From the NCBI RefSeq assembly GCF_000591035.1, contig NC_022521.1, forward strand, positions 1,531,995-1,595,994: a stretch of 64,000 bases of DNA, read 5' to 3'. Below the pieces are notes generated by a model. That model saw only the letters and a list, made by a program, of their open reading frames with translations. It searched no databases and was not told the origin of the DNA. This document shows, piece by piece, positions 53,327 to 61,478 of this stretch. Positions within the stretch are counted from its first letter, which is position 1; the number at the start of each line of letters is the position of its first letter. Position numbers and translations under genes: made by a program. This stretch comes from Aeropyrum camini SY1 = JCM 12091. GTDB lineage: Archaea; Thermoproteota; Thermoprotei_A; Sulfolobales; Acidilobaceae.

Positions 53327-56300
53327 ATGGTTAGTCGTCGTGATTTCGTTAAGGGCTCAATCGCCATAGCCTCCCTCCTTGTAGCGGGAGCAGGACTGCA
53401 GCCGGTGCTATCACAGCTAGTCCGTCCGAAGTTCGAGAGAATAGCTCCCGACCTTCAGATGGGAGCTAACGTGAGGTACGTCTACTCGTCATGCCTTGGC
53501 TGCAACGTGAGGTGTGGGATAAAGGCTAGAGTTGTGAAGGTAGGAGATCTCGAGATTGTGGAGAGGATAGAGGGGAACCCGTACCACCCATACAACAGGG
53601 CTGTGTCGCTCAACGGCAATGGTAAGCTCGGTAGCCAGCACCTCCGGTTCTACCATCTACCGTACAATACCCCAGTCAAGGAGGCGCTAACCAAGTGGCA
53701 CGGCACCCTCTGCCCCAGAGGGCAGGATGGAATATACTACCTATACGACCCGTACAGAGTTCTGGTGCCACTCAAGAGGGCTGGTCCTAGGGGGAGTGGT
53801 AAGTGGAAGCCGATCTCCTGGGAGCAGCTGATAATGGAGGTTGTCGAGGGCGGTGTGATAGAGGAGACAGGCGAGAGGCTGCCGGGCCTGAGGGACTTCT
53901 TCGTATACGGAAAGCTGAGGGAAGCCGGGTTTGAAGACCCCAACGCCATATTGTCTGATATGAAGAAGGATGTGCAAGAGATTCTCGAGTATGCGAAGAA
54001 GCCCGAGACTAGCTACGAGGATATAGTAATGAAGATAGAGGAGTTTAAAGAGAAGTGGTCTAAAATATTGGGTGAGAAGGGCCTCAAGCTAGAGGACATA
54101 CTGATTGACCCTGACAGGCCGGATCTCGGGACTAAGGCTAACATGGTCGCTTACCTCAGGGGCAGGGGCCAGGGACACACCGACTACATGAGCGCCCGCT
54201 GGATAGCCGGTTTCGGTAGTGTTAACTGGCTAAGGCACACTAGCTCATGCCAGCTTGGATATTACGCTGCAAACTACCTCTGGGCGGGCTACCATGACAT
54301 ACAGCCGGATCCTGTCAGCAGCAAGGTAATCATAATGGCCGGGGCTAGCATGGGCAGACTCCACCCGGGCGCCACGGGCCAGGGCCTCCTGATATCCAGG
54401 GCTGGAGAGGGCGATCTCAAGATTTACTACGTAAACCCCACTGCTCCGAGAACCGATGCTGGCGGGAACATAGTCTGGATTCCGATAAAGCCCGGCTACG
54501 ACGCAGCTCTGGCATTCGCCCTCATCAGGTGGATAATTGAGAATGAGAAGTACAACAAGGAGTTCCTCGAGATACCCAACGAGGAGGCGGCTGAACGGAA
54601 GGGCTATCCCGTGCATAGCAACGCCACCTGGCTAGTCATAATGGAGGAGGGCCACGAGAAGTGGGGCGAGTATCTGAAGGCTAAAGACGTGGGGCTGGAA
54701 GACAGCGACAAGCCAGTCGTATTCACGGAAGAAGGCCTTGCAACTTACGACAGCGTGGATAAGGCCGAGATAGACTGGGAGGGAGAGGTAGTTCTCACAA
54801 CCGGCGAGAGAGTCAAGGTGAAAACCTCATTCCGGATCCTAAAGGACGAGGCCCTCTCCCGAAGCATAGACCAGTGGCTATCCATAGCCAGCCCCTACGA
54901 GCCCGGCTCCAGCGAGTTCAGGGAATGGAGGGAGAAAGTCCTGGAGATGGCTAGGGATTTCGCCGAAGCGGCCCCAATGGCAGGCACATACATCCACCGC
55001 GGTGTGGGGATGCACTCCAACGGCGAATACGCTGTCTGGGCATACAGGGCTCTCGACACCCTAGTAGGGAACTATCATAGGAAGGGAGGCCTCCTGGCCA
55101 GGGCAGGCCATACCAAGTATAACAGCTACGTCTACCATGTCGATAAGAAGGGCTTCGGAGAGCCTGTGAAGTGGGGCCCGCCGATAGACAGGCATAAAGC
55201 AAAGTATGAGGACACCTTAGAGTACTGGCTCAAGGTGAAGAAGGGGGAGAACCCGTACCCCGCTAAGAGGCCGTGGTACCCGCACACTCCCGAGGAGAGC
55301 TACACCGAGATATTCGCAGGCATAGCGGAAGAGTATCCATACAAGATGGGCGCCCTAATACTATTCTACGCCAACCCGGTGCTCGCCGCCAACTATGGAG
55401 TGAAGTTCATAGAGGTGCTTAAGGACACTAAAAAGCTACCCTTGTTCATAGCAATAACTACAACCATAAACGAGACCATGCTCTACGCTGACTATATCGT
55501 CCCCGATACAACTTACCTCGAGACAGGCACGCTAGGCATGCAATACCTGTATGCGAGCAGCGGTGGAGTGCTTCTAGCGGAGGCTGCGAGAAGCCCTGTC
55601 GTCATGCCGCTCACACAGAAGATAGGCGAGCCGGAGAGGTATGCTAGCTTCTGGGAGTTCTTCATAGACACTGGCAAGGCCCTCGGTATGCCGGGCTTTG
55701 GCAAGGGGGCGATAAAGGGTCTAAAGTACCACGAGGGTAAGAGCTACGACCTCGACAACCTGTGGGACTATATAATGAGAGTGTACGCCAACGCCGCCAT
55801 GCACGCTAAGGACATGGGAATCATACCAGAAAACGTGCCGGAGGAGGAGGTCAAATTCGTGGAGGAGAACTACCCGGTGGCCAAGTTCAAGCACCTAATA
55901 CCGGACGAGTGGCCGTACGTAGCATACATGCTCGCAAGGGGAGGGGTCTTCACAAGCTACGAGGAGTCATTCCATCCCAACGGAGTGTCTAAGAGGAAGG
56001 TGCCAAACAAGAGGAAGAAGTTCAAGAAGACGCTAATGCTATGGAACGAGGACCTCGCCAAGACTAGGAACAGCGTCACGGGAGCCAAGTTCTGGGGAGG
56101 ACCCAAGTACATACCGCCATCAACCTACGCACCAGTCAAGGGCGGCTCAAAGAGCTTCTACGGAACGCCCCTCAGGGAGATCTATCCGGAAAGCGAGTAC
56201 CCATTCCACCTAGTATTCACCACGGGCCCACTGTTCACGAAGCACAGGAGCCAGTTCTACTACGCTATAAAGCAGATATCGCCCGAGAACTATCTGGTCG

Positions 56301-56824
56301 TTAACCCGAAGGACGCTGAGAAGCTTGGCCTAGAGACAGGAGACGTTGTAGAGGTTGAAACACCAACTGGCAGGTTCAAGGCACCCGTCGTTGTGGAGCC
56401 CACCGTCCCACCCGGCGTCATAATGGTTCCATACGGCATGGGGAGGTGGGCAGACACAGTTGTAAAGAAGCCAAGCTACTTCGAGGTCAAGGACAGCAGG
56501 CTAGCGAGCCTCATAAAGGAGTTGCCTGAGAGGGAGGAAATACCTGAGGACGCTGTCAACCCGGTGAAGAGGCTTCCCGAGCTCAAGAAGAAGGTGCTCT
56601 TCACAAAGAGCACCCCAGCATACTATAACCAGGCAGAGCCAGACAAGTGGAGGTTCAACGGAATAACCCCCAACGTGGCGGAGATGAGCGACCCAAGCCT
56701 CGGAGGATGGCCGCTTCTAAGCATAATAGGGGCAGCCCAGGCATACTACTTCAACGTAGCCAGGATACGGAAGACGGGGGAGAAGCACGAGTTCGAGAAG
56801 ACCTATCCATACATAGTATGGTAG
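53327..56824 (+). CDS. Molybdopterin oxidoreductase catalytic subunit, tetrathionate/sulfur reductase type
   Basis: A 1165-residue DMSO-reductase family subunit with a twin-arginine signal (SRRDFVKGSIAIASLLVAGA). The [4Fe-4S] motif is SSCLGCNVRCG with its distant Cys in HGTLCPRGQDG. The Mo ligand is probably the Cys in HTSSCQLGYYAAN, as in TtrA and related polysulfide, tetrathionate and arsenate reductases. The C-terminal pterin-binding domain reads TTGPLFTKHRSQFYY and GLETGDVVEVETPTG. Substrate cannot be decided between tetrathionate, polysulfide/sulfur and arsenate; TtrA-like length and CxxC spacing make a sulfur compound my first choice. Confidence 0.88.
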   Translation: MVSRRDFVKGSIAIASLLVAGAGLQPVLSQLVRPKFERIAPDLQMGANVRYVYSSCLGCNVRCGIKARVVKVGDLEIVERIEGNPYHPYNRAVSLNGNGKLGSQHLRFYHLPYNTPVKEALTKWHGTLCPRGQDGIYYLYDPYRVLVPLKRAGPRGSGKWKPISWEQLIMEVVEGGVIEETGERLPGLRDFFVYGKLREAGFEDPNAILSDMKKDVQEILEYAKKPETSYEDIVMKIEEFKEKWSKILGEKGLKLEDILIDPDRPDLGTKANMVAYLRGRGQGHTDYMSARWIAGFGSVNWLRHTSSCQLGYYAANYLWAGYHDIQPDPVSSKVIIMAGASMGRLHPGATGQGLLISRAGEGDLKIYYVNPTAPRTDAGGNIVWIPIKPGYDAALAFALIRWIIENEKYNKEFLEIPNEEAAERKGYPVHSNATWLVIMEEGHEKWGEYLKAKDVGLEDSDKPVVFTEEGLATYDSVDKAEIDWEGEVVLTTGERVKVKTSFRILKDEALSRSIDQWLSIASPYEPGSSEFREWREKVLEMARDFAEAAPMAGTYIHRGVGMHSNGEYAVWAYRALDTLVGNYHRKGGLLARAGHTKYNSYVYHVDKKGFGEPVKWGPPIDRHKAKYEDTLEYWLKVKKGENPYPAKRPWYPHTPEESYTEIFAGIAEEYPYKMGALILFYANPVLAANYGVKFIEVLKDTKKLPLFIAITTTINETMLYADYIVPDTTYLETGTLGMQYLYASSGGVLLAEAARSPVVMPLTQKIGEPERYASFWEFFIDTGKALGMPGFGKGAIKGLKYHEGKSYDLDNLWDYIMRVYANAAMHAKDMGIIPENVPEEEVKFVEENYPVAKFKHLIPDEWPYVAYMLARGGVFTSYEESFHPNGVSKRKVPNKRKKFKKTLMLWNEDLAKTRNSVTGAKFWGGPKYIPPSTYAPVKGGSKSFYGTPLREIYPESEYPFHLVFTTGPLFTKHRSQFYYAIKQISPENYLVVNPKDAEKLGLETGDVVEVETPTGRFKAPVVVEPTVPPGVIMVPYGMGRWADTVVKKPSYFEVKDSRLASLIKELPEREEIPEDAVNPVKRLPELKKKVLFTKSTPAYYNQAEPDKWRFNGITPNVAEMSDPSLGGWPLLSIIGAAQAYYFNVARIRKTGEKHEFEKTYPYIVW

Positions 56825-57423
56825 GGAGGATCATAGCCTTGGGGAAGCATATCCACAACCTAAACCCCACTTTTTTCCTAGGCGTCTCCAACATATTTGG
56901 TCTCGCCTCAGCTCTACTTCTCTACAAGGCAACCGGAGACGATATAGATGATGGTCTGGACGACATTTCCCCCGCGGCTGAAAAGCTTGTAGCGGAGCTC
57001 AAGGAAGCCGTCAAGAGATTGAGCACGGAGGATGCAGCGAGGCTCACATCCACCGACTGCCGCCAGGACCTCACAAAGGCTGCTAGGCTTGTCTGGAGGA
57101 AGACTGTAGAGGCTTTCTACGAGAACCACGGCTACTCGGCTGGAGAGCCCTTGCGGCCGGACCACCTGGCCGTCCAGCTCGCCTTCGCCTCGAGCATCCT
57201 TCGCGAGGCGGCGATGGCTCTTGCGAGGGATGATAGGGAGGAGGTGGTAAGATACCTCAAACTGTTTAGCCGTTTTGCCTCGGCCCACCTGATACCGACG
57301 GCGAGGGGCTGTACGAACGGGTTCACAGCCCTTATTACAGAGCTTACCGAGTACACCAACGAGTTAGTCAGGCCACTCCTGGTGGAGGAGATAAGCAGGC
57401 TGAGGGAGGCTGGAGAGGCCTAG
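56818..57423 (+). CDS. TorD/DmsD-family molybdoenzyme chaperone
   Basis: A 201-residue all-helical protein with the TorD signature EPLRPDHLAVQLAF (near residues 115-128). These chaperones bind the Tat signal of the catalytic subunit until the molybdenum cofactor is in place. ATG 56818 overlaps the end of the catalytic gene; TTG 56839 behind AGGGAGGATC is an alternative start. A longer upstream frame is a shadow of the catalytic gene. Confidence 0.85.
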   Translation: MVGRIIALGKHIHNLNPTFFLGVSNIFGLASALLLYKATGDDIDDGLDDISPAAEKLVAELKEAVKRLSTEDAARLTSTDCRQDLTKAARLVWRKTVEAFYENHGYSAGEPLRPDHLAVQLAFASSILREAAMALARDDREEVVRYLKLFSRFASAHLIPTARGCTNGFTALITELTEYTNELVRPLLVEEISRLREAGEA

Positions 57424-57435
57424 CGAGCCCCTACT

Positions 57436-57459
57436 ATACTTTTATCCCCCTTGTTTTTT
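57436..57459 (+). terminator. T-rich terminator after the molybdoenzyme operon
   Basis: TACTTTTATC and then CTTGTTTTTTAG follow the TorD gene stop, the sort of pyrimidine-rich run that ends archaeal transcripts. It overlaps the 3' end of the convergent MFS gene. Confidence 0.4.
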
Positions 57460-58572
57460 AGCTAGCCTCAGCATTGCAACCGCTCCTCCTCCATCCGCTA
57501 ACAACGCCACGGCAGCACCCGCCCACACGGGCAGACTTGCCATAGCAATGTTCCCAACACTCCACCCCAGCCCCATGGCGAAGTAGACCACGCCAAACCC
57601 CAGCCCCCTCAGGCGTGGTTCAAGGGAGTCTGCCACTAACGACCGGAAAACACTCTGGAACCCGCCCATGGCCACGCCCCACAGTATGGCTGCCAGGGCT
57701 AGCGGTGCGCCCAGTAGCACTGCCAGGCTTGACGCCGCCGCCACAAGGGGGACGAGGGCGACTACACCGCGTGTGACCTTATCGTAGGCGACTCCCAGTG
57801 CGATTGCGGCCAGGGCGTCGACAAGCATAGCCACAGCGTAGGCCCCTGCTATCAAAGAGGTGTCAACACCCTGAACGCTGTACCTGAAAGAGGCGTGGAT
57901 CCAGTGGATGAACCCCGCCATGGAGAGCCCAGCCGCAGCGGCCAACGGCACCACCTTCACAAACGGCGGATGGCCTCCATGCGGCTTCTCGGCAGACTTT
58001 AGACTAGGGTAGAGTATGTAAGCGAGGATGAGTAGAAGCAGGGAGACGAGGGCGGGAACCCCTAGAAGCGTGAAGACGCCACTATACCCAAAACCGCTGG
58101 AGAGAGCCGCCATAACCAGCAGTGGCCCCAAGATAGCCCCCACCTGGTCCATGGCCTCGTGAACCGCATAAACAACCCCCCGGCCCAGCCCCCCAGAAAC
58201 CTCGGCTAAAATAGCATCTCTAGCAGGAGCCCTCAACCCCTTACCAGCTCTCTCCACGAGAACCAGGAGGAAAGCCTCCTCCCACCTTCCCGCAAATGCG
58301 AGGAGGGGGACTGCAACCAGGTTGACAGTATAACCTAGAAACACCAGCCCCCAGTATGCGCCGCTAGACCCTAGCCTATACGCGAGCAAGCCCCCGAAGA
58401 GCCGCGCAACATAAGCAACAAGATCACCCACGGAAACAGCAGCAGCAACAGCAAGCCCAGCCTCAAGAAACTCCAGATAAGGCCCAACAACACCCCGAGC
58501 ACCCTCATAAGTCAAATCAGCAAACAGCGAAACCAAGCCAAGCAGCACAAAAACCACAACCCCCCTAGACAC
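57442..58572 (-). CDS. MFS transporter
   Basis: A major facilitator with 11-12 helices, 376 residues from GTG 58572 (MSRGVVVFVLLGLVSLFADLTYEGARG). A longer frame to 58713 reads the antisense of the tRNA-Arg gene as RRDLNPGPPAPKAGALS, a well-known artefact peptide, and must be discarded. Helix 2-3 loop Arg-Gly residues (RAGKGLRAPARDAIL) are seen near residue 130, typical of proton-coupled exporters. It converges with the TorD gene. Substrate unknown. Confidence 0.88.
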   Translation of the reverse strand: MSRGVVVFVLLGLVSLFADLTYEGARGVVGPYLEFLEAGLAVAAAVSVGDLVAYVARLFGGLLAYRLGSSGAYWGLVFLGYTVNLVAVPLLAFAGRWEEAFLLVLVERAGKGLRAPARDAILAEVSGGLGRGVVYAVHEAMDQVGAILGPLLVMAALSSGFGYSGVFTLLGVPALVSLLLLILAYILYPSLKSAEKPHGGHPPFVKVVPLAAAAGLSMAGFIHWIHASFRYSVQGVDTSLIAGAYAVAMLVDALAAIALGVAYDKVTRGVVALVPLVAAASSLAVLLGAPLALAAILWGVAMGGFQSVFRSLVADSLEPRLRGLGFGVVYFAMGLGWSVGNIAMASLPVWAGAAVALLADGGGAVAMLRLAKKQGG

Positions 58573-58629
58573 CACAATTACACCCCAGGAAAACCATAAC
58601 ACACCCACAAGCAACAAAACCAATAAGGA

Positions 58630-58707
58630 GGGCCCGTAGCTCAGCCAGGACAGAGCGCCGGCCTTCGGAGCCGGCGGTCCCGGGTTCAAATCCCGGCGGG
58701 CCCGCCA
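58630..58707 (+). tRNA. tRNA-Arg (anticodon TCG), CCA encoded
   Basis: A complete cloverleaf, 78 nt. Acceptor GGGCCCG pairs with CGGGCCC at 58697-58703. The D arm is GCTC...GAGC, the anticodon stem is CCGGC/GCCGG around the loop CTTCGGA (anticodon TCG, reading CGA), and the T arm is CCGGG-TTCAAAT-CCCGG. Discriminator G, CCA encoded. No intron. Its 3' half recurs three times downstream, which suggests it is an integration target. Confidence 0.97.
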
Positions 58708-58831
58708 CAACATCTTCTACGCCATCGTTAACATCGGGAGGGATGAATTAAACCTGTAAAATCTCAGACTATGGATTATGCCTCTTCAGCCTTGATAATC
58801 ACGTGATAGAATAGTTACCCACCTTTAGATT

Positions 58832-59281
58832 TTAAGGATTAACTTTTAGCCATGGTACTCGTCTAAAGTCCTCATCGAATGTGAGAATTGTATCTACTCC
58901 ATAGTGTTTACATGTTAAGGCTATAATGGCGTCTCCTGGAAGCAATTTATACTTAATCATTGTCTCGTGTATTTCATTTATAGTTGCCTTATCTTGCAGG
59001 ATTATTACGTTATAATCAGATAGCAAGCGGCGTAGAGTAGCTAACTCGTCTTTGACAGGTTCTAAGCCGTATTTTCTTATTATTTCTCGTATTTGATGTA
59101 TACCTCTGGCTCCATAGTGCTTGCTTAAGTATATCCTCACAAGAATGTATGAGGCCTCCTCTATTGTCCTAAGACTAGTATATACTTCATCGCTACTGGA
59201 TAGGGCATCAATGACCAGGTCTGATTTCGGCTTTACATCATGTAGCAGGTAGACTAGAGCGTTAGAGTCGACGTATATCAA
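58832..59281 (-). CDS. vapC: VapC-type PIN-domain toxin
   Basis: A 149-residue PIN nuclease. The four acidic residues are Asp5 (VDSNALVYL), Glu in RTIEEASYI, Asp in LLPGDAIIAL and Asp in TFDEDFRRVPW. VapC enzymes cut specific RNAs, often tRNAs, when not bound by antitoxin. The start overlaps the antitoxin stop by 4 bases. Its last 14 residues nearly equal those of the VapC encoded at 59.8 kb, so the two pairs are duplicates. Confidence 0.9.
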   Translation of the reverse strand: MIYVDSNALVYLLHDVKPKSDLVIDALSSSDEVYTSLRTIEEASYILVRIYLSKHYGARGIHQIREIIRKYGLEPVKDELATLRRLLSDYNVIILQDKATINEIHETMIKYKLLPGDAIIALTCKHYGVDTILTFDEDFRRVPWLKVNP

Positions 59282-59481
59282 AGATGCTCGGCCTCCTCTA
59301 CCGCCTCCTCTAGGAGTTCTGCGTCTACACGGCCCAATGCACCCCGATACCTCTCTAGTATCCTTCTCCTCTCCTCTACATCAATTATCTTAACGAGAAG
59401 CTCCTTGTTCTCCTCCATGTCAAGCGGCTCCTCAGGCACCAATACGCCGCCCTTATATCTCACTCTAACTACCTTGGACAC
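59278..59481 (-). CDS. vapB: DUF104/AF2212-type antitoxin partner of VapC
   Basis: A 67-residue antitoxin with the AbrB-like opening SKVVRVRYKGGVLVPEEPLD. I use GTG 59481 because it aligns with the ATG of the paralogue at 60436 (SKVIRVKYENGVLKPLEPLD); a TTG 9 bases upstream is also open. A TATA-like CTTATAGG (59501-59508) and the inverted repeat GGCTA-TC-TAGCC (59507-59518) lie just upstream and probably form promoter and operator. Confidence 0.85.
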   Translation of the reverse strand: MSKVVRVRYKGGVLVPEEPLDMEENKELLVKIIDVEERRRILERYRGALGRVDAELLEEAVEEAEHL

Positions 59482-59506
59482 TCTTTGCACCCAACCTAAT
59501 CTTATA

Positions 59507-59518
59507 GGCTATCTAGCC
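59507..59518. promoter_or_regulatory. Inverted repeat in the first vapB promoter
   Basis: GGCTA and TAGCC separated by TC, 26-37 bases before the antitoxin GTG. Toxin-antitoxin pairs usually autoregulate through such repeats; the matching place in the second pair holds a different repeat. Confidence 0.4.
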
Positions 59519-59538
59519 AATTAGCCTTTCCCGAAAAG

Positions 59539-59552
59539 CTGGATGTCTCCAG
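59539..59552. repeat. Inverted repeat CTGGA-N4-TCCAG, copy 1
   Basis: CTGGA-TGTC-TCCAG, repeated with one base change in the loop at 60492-60505, at the same distance (about 45 bp) from the identical 96-bp block. Confidence 0.6.
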
Positions 59553-59596
59553 ATTATCATAATTGATGCCCTAACTGATAATAGCTCGTGAAGAGT

Positions 59597-59692
59597 GTTT
59601 GCAAACCATGGTTTCCGCTGGAAACGTCGTTTATATGTCTCGGGCCTTCGGAGCCGCTGGGGTCCCGGGTCTCTAATCCCGGCGGGCCCGCC
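59597..59692 (+). repeat. 96-bp direct repeat with tRNA-Arg 3' fragment, copy 1
   Basis: Identical base for base to 60551-60646. The left part has overlapping palindromes: GTTTGCAAAC, AAACCATGGTTT and GTTTCC-GCT-GGAAAC. The right part (59642-59692) is the 3' half of tRNA-Arg from the anticodon loop to the acceptor end, ending GGCGGGCCCGCC. Its T stem is kept but the T loop is changed and one base longer (TCTCTAAT), so it is not a functional tRNA. Likely an attachment-site scar or a duplication end. Confidence 0.9.
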
Positions 59693-59814
59693 GCTAGACC
59701 TATATATAAACTATCTCCCCCCTAGGAGGAGGCTATAACTTATAAACCTAGGCAGGAAAACGAGTAATTCCCGATTTCACTACTAATAATCCTAGCCGAT
59801 AATTTCTCGGGAGA

Positions 59815-60246
59815 CTAGGGAATAACTCTTAGCCACGGAACTCGTCTGAAGTCCTCGTCGAAAGTAGAAATTGTGCTTATGCCATGTTTGAGTGCGGCTA
59901 CTGCTATTAATGCATCATTAGGTAGTAGTCCATAGCTTTCTATAATGTCTAAGAGCTCCTCGATGTTAGTCTCCGTCGTTATTAGGTTGAAGAAGGAGAG
60001 GAGGGGTCTTATATCTTCCTCTAGGAGGTTATTAATCCTCTCATCTTGCTTGATAATTAGCTCTCTAAGCTTATAGCGGGGGACATCTAATGCAAGTCTT
60101 AAGTAAATGTATATAGTCTCGCTGACTACTATTCCCGTAATGAATCCTTCCCACTCTCCGTTAATTACCTTCTCTACTAGGGTTCTTGCCTTATCATCTC
60201 CGGCCAGATACTTTATTAGTACGTTAGAGTCATAGAGGACCTTCAA
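59815..60246 (-). CDS. vapC: VapC-type PIN-domain toxin, second copy
   Basis: A 143-residue PIN nuclease with Asp6 (YDSNVLIKYL), Glu in VSETIYIYL, Asp in LLPNDALIAV and Asp in TFDEDFRRVPW. Its end is nearly the same as that of the VapC at 58.8 kb, while the middle has diverged strongly, which suggests a change of RNA target. It overlaps the antitoxin gene by 17 bases. Confidence 0.9.
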   Translation of the reverse strand: MKVLYDSNVLIKYLAGDDKARTLVEKVINGEWEGFITGIVVSETIYIYLRLALDVPRYKLRELIIKQDERINNLLEEDIRPLLSFFNLITTETNIEELLDIIESYGLLPNDALIAVAALKHGISTISTFDEDFRRVPWLRVIP

Positions 60247-60436
60247 TCTCTGCCTCCTCTATAACCCTCTCAACATCTTCAGGTTTGACTCGAGGATTCC
60301 TTCTCTTGAGAATCCCAAAGAGTTTTCTTACTGGCTTCTTAATTGATACTAGCAGAACCTCGCCTTCTTCTAGATCCAAAGGTTCGAGAGGTTTGAGAAC
60401 TCCATTCTCATACTTCACTCTAATAACCTTAGACAT
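60230..60436 (-). CDS. vapB: DUF104/AF2212-type antitoxin, second copy
   Basis: A 68-residue paralogue of the antitoxin at 59.3 kb (opening SKVIRVKYENGVLKPLEPLD), with a different C-terminal toxin-binding region. The ATG start at 60436 is 8 bases after a perfect 8-bp inverted repeat that overlaps the promoter position. Confidence 0.87.
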   Translation of the reverse strand: MSKVIRVKYENGVLKPLEPLDLEEGEVLLVSIKKPVRKLFGILKRRNPRVKPEDVERVIEEAEIEGPL

Positions 60437-60443
60437 ATCCTAG

Positions 60444-60463
60444 CCCTAAGCATAAGCTTAGGG
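60444..60463. promoter_or_regulatory. Perfect inverted repeat in the second vapB promoter
   Basis: CCCTAAGC and GCTTAGGG separated by ATAA, lying 8-27 bases before the antitoxin ATG. It is a strong candidate operator for autoregulation by the VapBC complex. Confidence 0.55.
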
Positions 60464-60491
60464 TGTTGAGGCAATAAGCCTTTCCTATAGG

Positions 60492-60505
60492 CTGGATGTT
60501 TCCAG
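60492..60505. repeat. Inverted repeat CTGGA-N4-TCCAG, copy 2
   Basis: CTGGA-TGTT-TCCAG, the counterpart of 59539-59552 in the second toxin-antitoxin unit. Confidence 0.6.
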
Positions 60506-60550
60506 ATTATCATCATTGGGTATCTTGTACGATTATCATTAGCGAAACAC

Positions 60551-60646
60551 GTTTGCAAACCATGGTTTCCGCTGGAAACGTCGTTTATATGTCTCGGGCC
60601 TTCGGAGCCGCTGGGGTCCCGGGTCTCTAATCCCGGCGGGCCCGCC
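60551..60646 (+). repeat. 96-bp direct repeat with tRNA-Arg 3' fragment, copy 2
   Basis: The second, identical copy of the block at 59597-59692, 954 bp downstream. The tRNA-derived part runs 60596-60646. The start-to-block distances are also kept (115-116 bp from vapB start to block), showing that antitoxin promoter, inverted repeat and block move as one unit. Confidence 0.9.
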
Positions 60647-61247
60647 ACTTAAGCGTTTTGCTAGATCCTCTTCAAGCATACAATGCATCATATTGCTCCT
60701 AATTTGTTTTTGTTAATATAACCAGATAACCAGTTTTCCAGAAACTCTCAGCACAGCAGTTGTCTCGAAGAACTATATGCTGATAAATACAATAAATAAT
60801 CTAAGTTAGAGACTGCAAAAGGCTCTTCAGCCTAGCTACTTTCCCGCTTTTCTGCAAGCTTCCGATAACCCTTTAACTCCCTTCAAGCCCCCCTCAACAT
60901 GGTGTAATGGTAGACTCTACAACTGCTAATGGTTTCAGAGGGCTTCCTTTTGGTCTGGAATATCTGTGTCCTTCTCATACAGCCTCCAGGCTGGTTCTAT
61001 CTGAAGACTCTCATAAAATCAATAATAGTAGTCCTTTAATGTTTTCTGAAGTCTTAATGGCGGCTTGTGTGGGGCTGGAAGTTAGAAGCTAGTTCTCTAC
61101 TAGCCCTTCTTAATTTAAGGTCTGAGCATTTCGATTTTGGCTATGTTCCAACGTGTCTACGGGATAGAGGCTTTGATTTAATGCATATCCATGCCATAGT
61201 TCTTATAAGTTGTAGCCATATAATATCCTACATGGTGTGTCTACCGT
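60647..61247. other. AT-rich non-coding stretch before the third TA pair
   Basis: About 600 bp. Two short plus-strand frames (60907-61092 and 61067-61255) are open but have no ribosome-binding site or recognisable protein pattern, and they overlap each other. I list no gene here. Confidence 0.5.
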
Positions 61248-61478
61248 ATGGGTAGGTATGTTACTGTCTCTGCTAAGGTTAGGAGGGAGCTTCTAGAAGA
61301 GGCTAAACGGTTGAACATTAACGTCTCCGAGCTTATAAGAAGGACCCTCGAGGAGGAGGTGCGCCGGCGTAAATTAGTGGAGTTAGAGAGAAGGCTAAAG
61401 AGGAAGGGCAATATACTAGCTAAGATAGATGTGGATGAAGTAGTGAGGCTGATCCGCGAGGATAGGGAGGCGAGATGA
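61248..61478 (+). CDS. vapB: Ribbon-helix-helix VapB-type antitoxin
   Basis: A 76-residue antitoxin of a different family from the two DUF104 proteins. An N-terminal RHH/CopG-like segment (YVTVSAKVRRELLEEAKRLN, VSELIRRTLEEEV) is followed by a basic helix that would bind the toxin. ATG start; it overlaps its toxin gene by 4 bases (ATGA). It is on the opposite strand to the other two pairs. Confidence 0.87.
   Translation: MGRYVTVSAKVRRELLEEAKRLNINVSELIRRTLEEEVRRRKLVELERRLKRKGNILAKIDVDEVVRLIREDREAR

Noticed and set aside
56647..56817. Long N-terminal extension of the TorD gene
   Set aside because: It overlaps the conserved end of the catalytic subunit and has no family match; the TorD fold starts after 56818.
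59642..59692. Split tRNA half genes as in some Desulfurococcales
   Set aside because: The complete tRNA-Arg exists nearby, no matching 5' half is present and the T loop is altered, so the fragments cannot give a normal tRNA.
60907..61255. Two overlapping short ORFs before the third VapBC pair
   Set aside because: No ribosome-binding site, odd composition, mutual overlap and no recognisable pattern.
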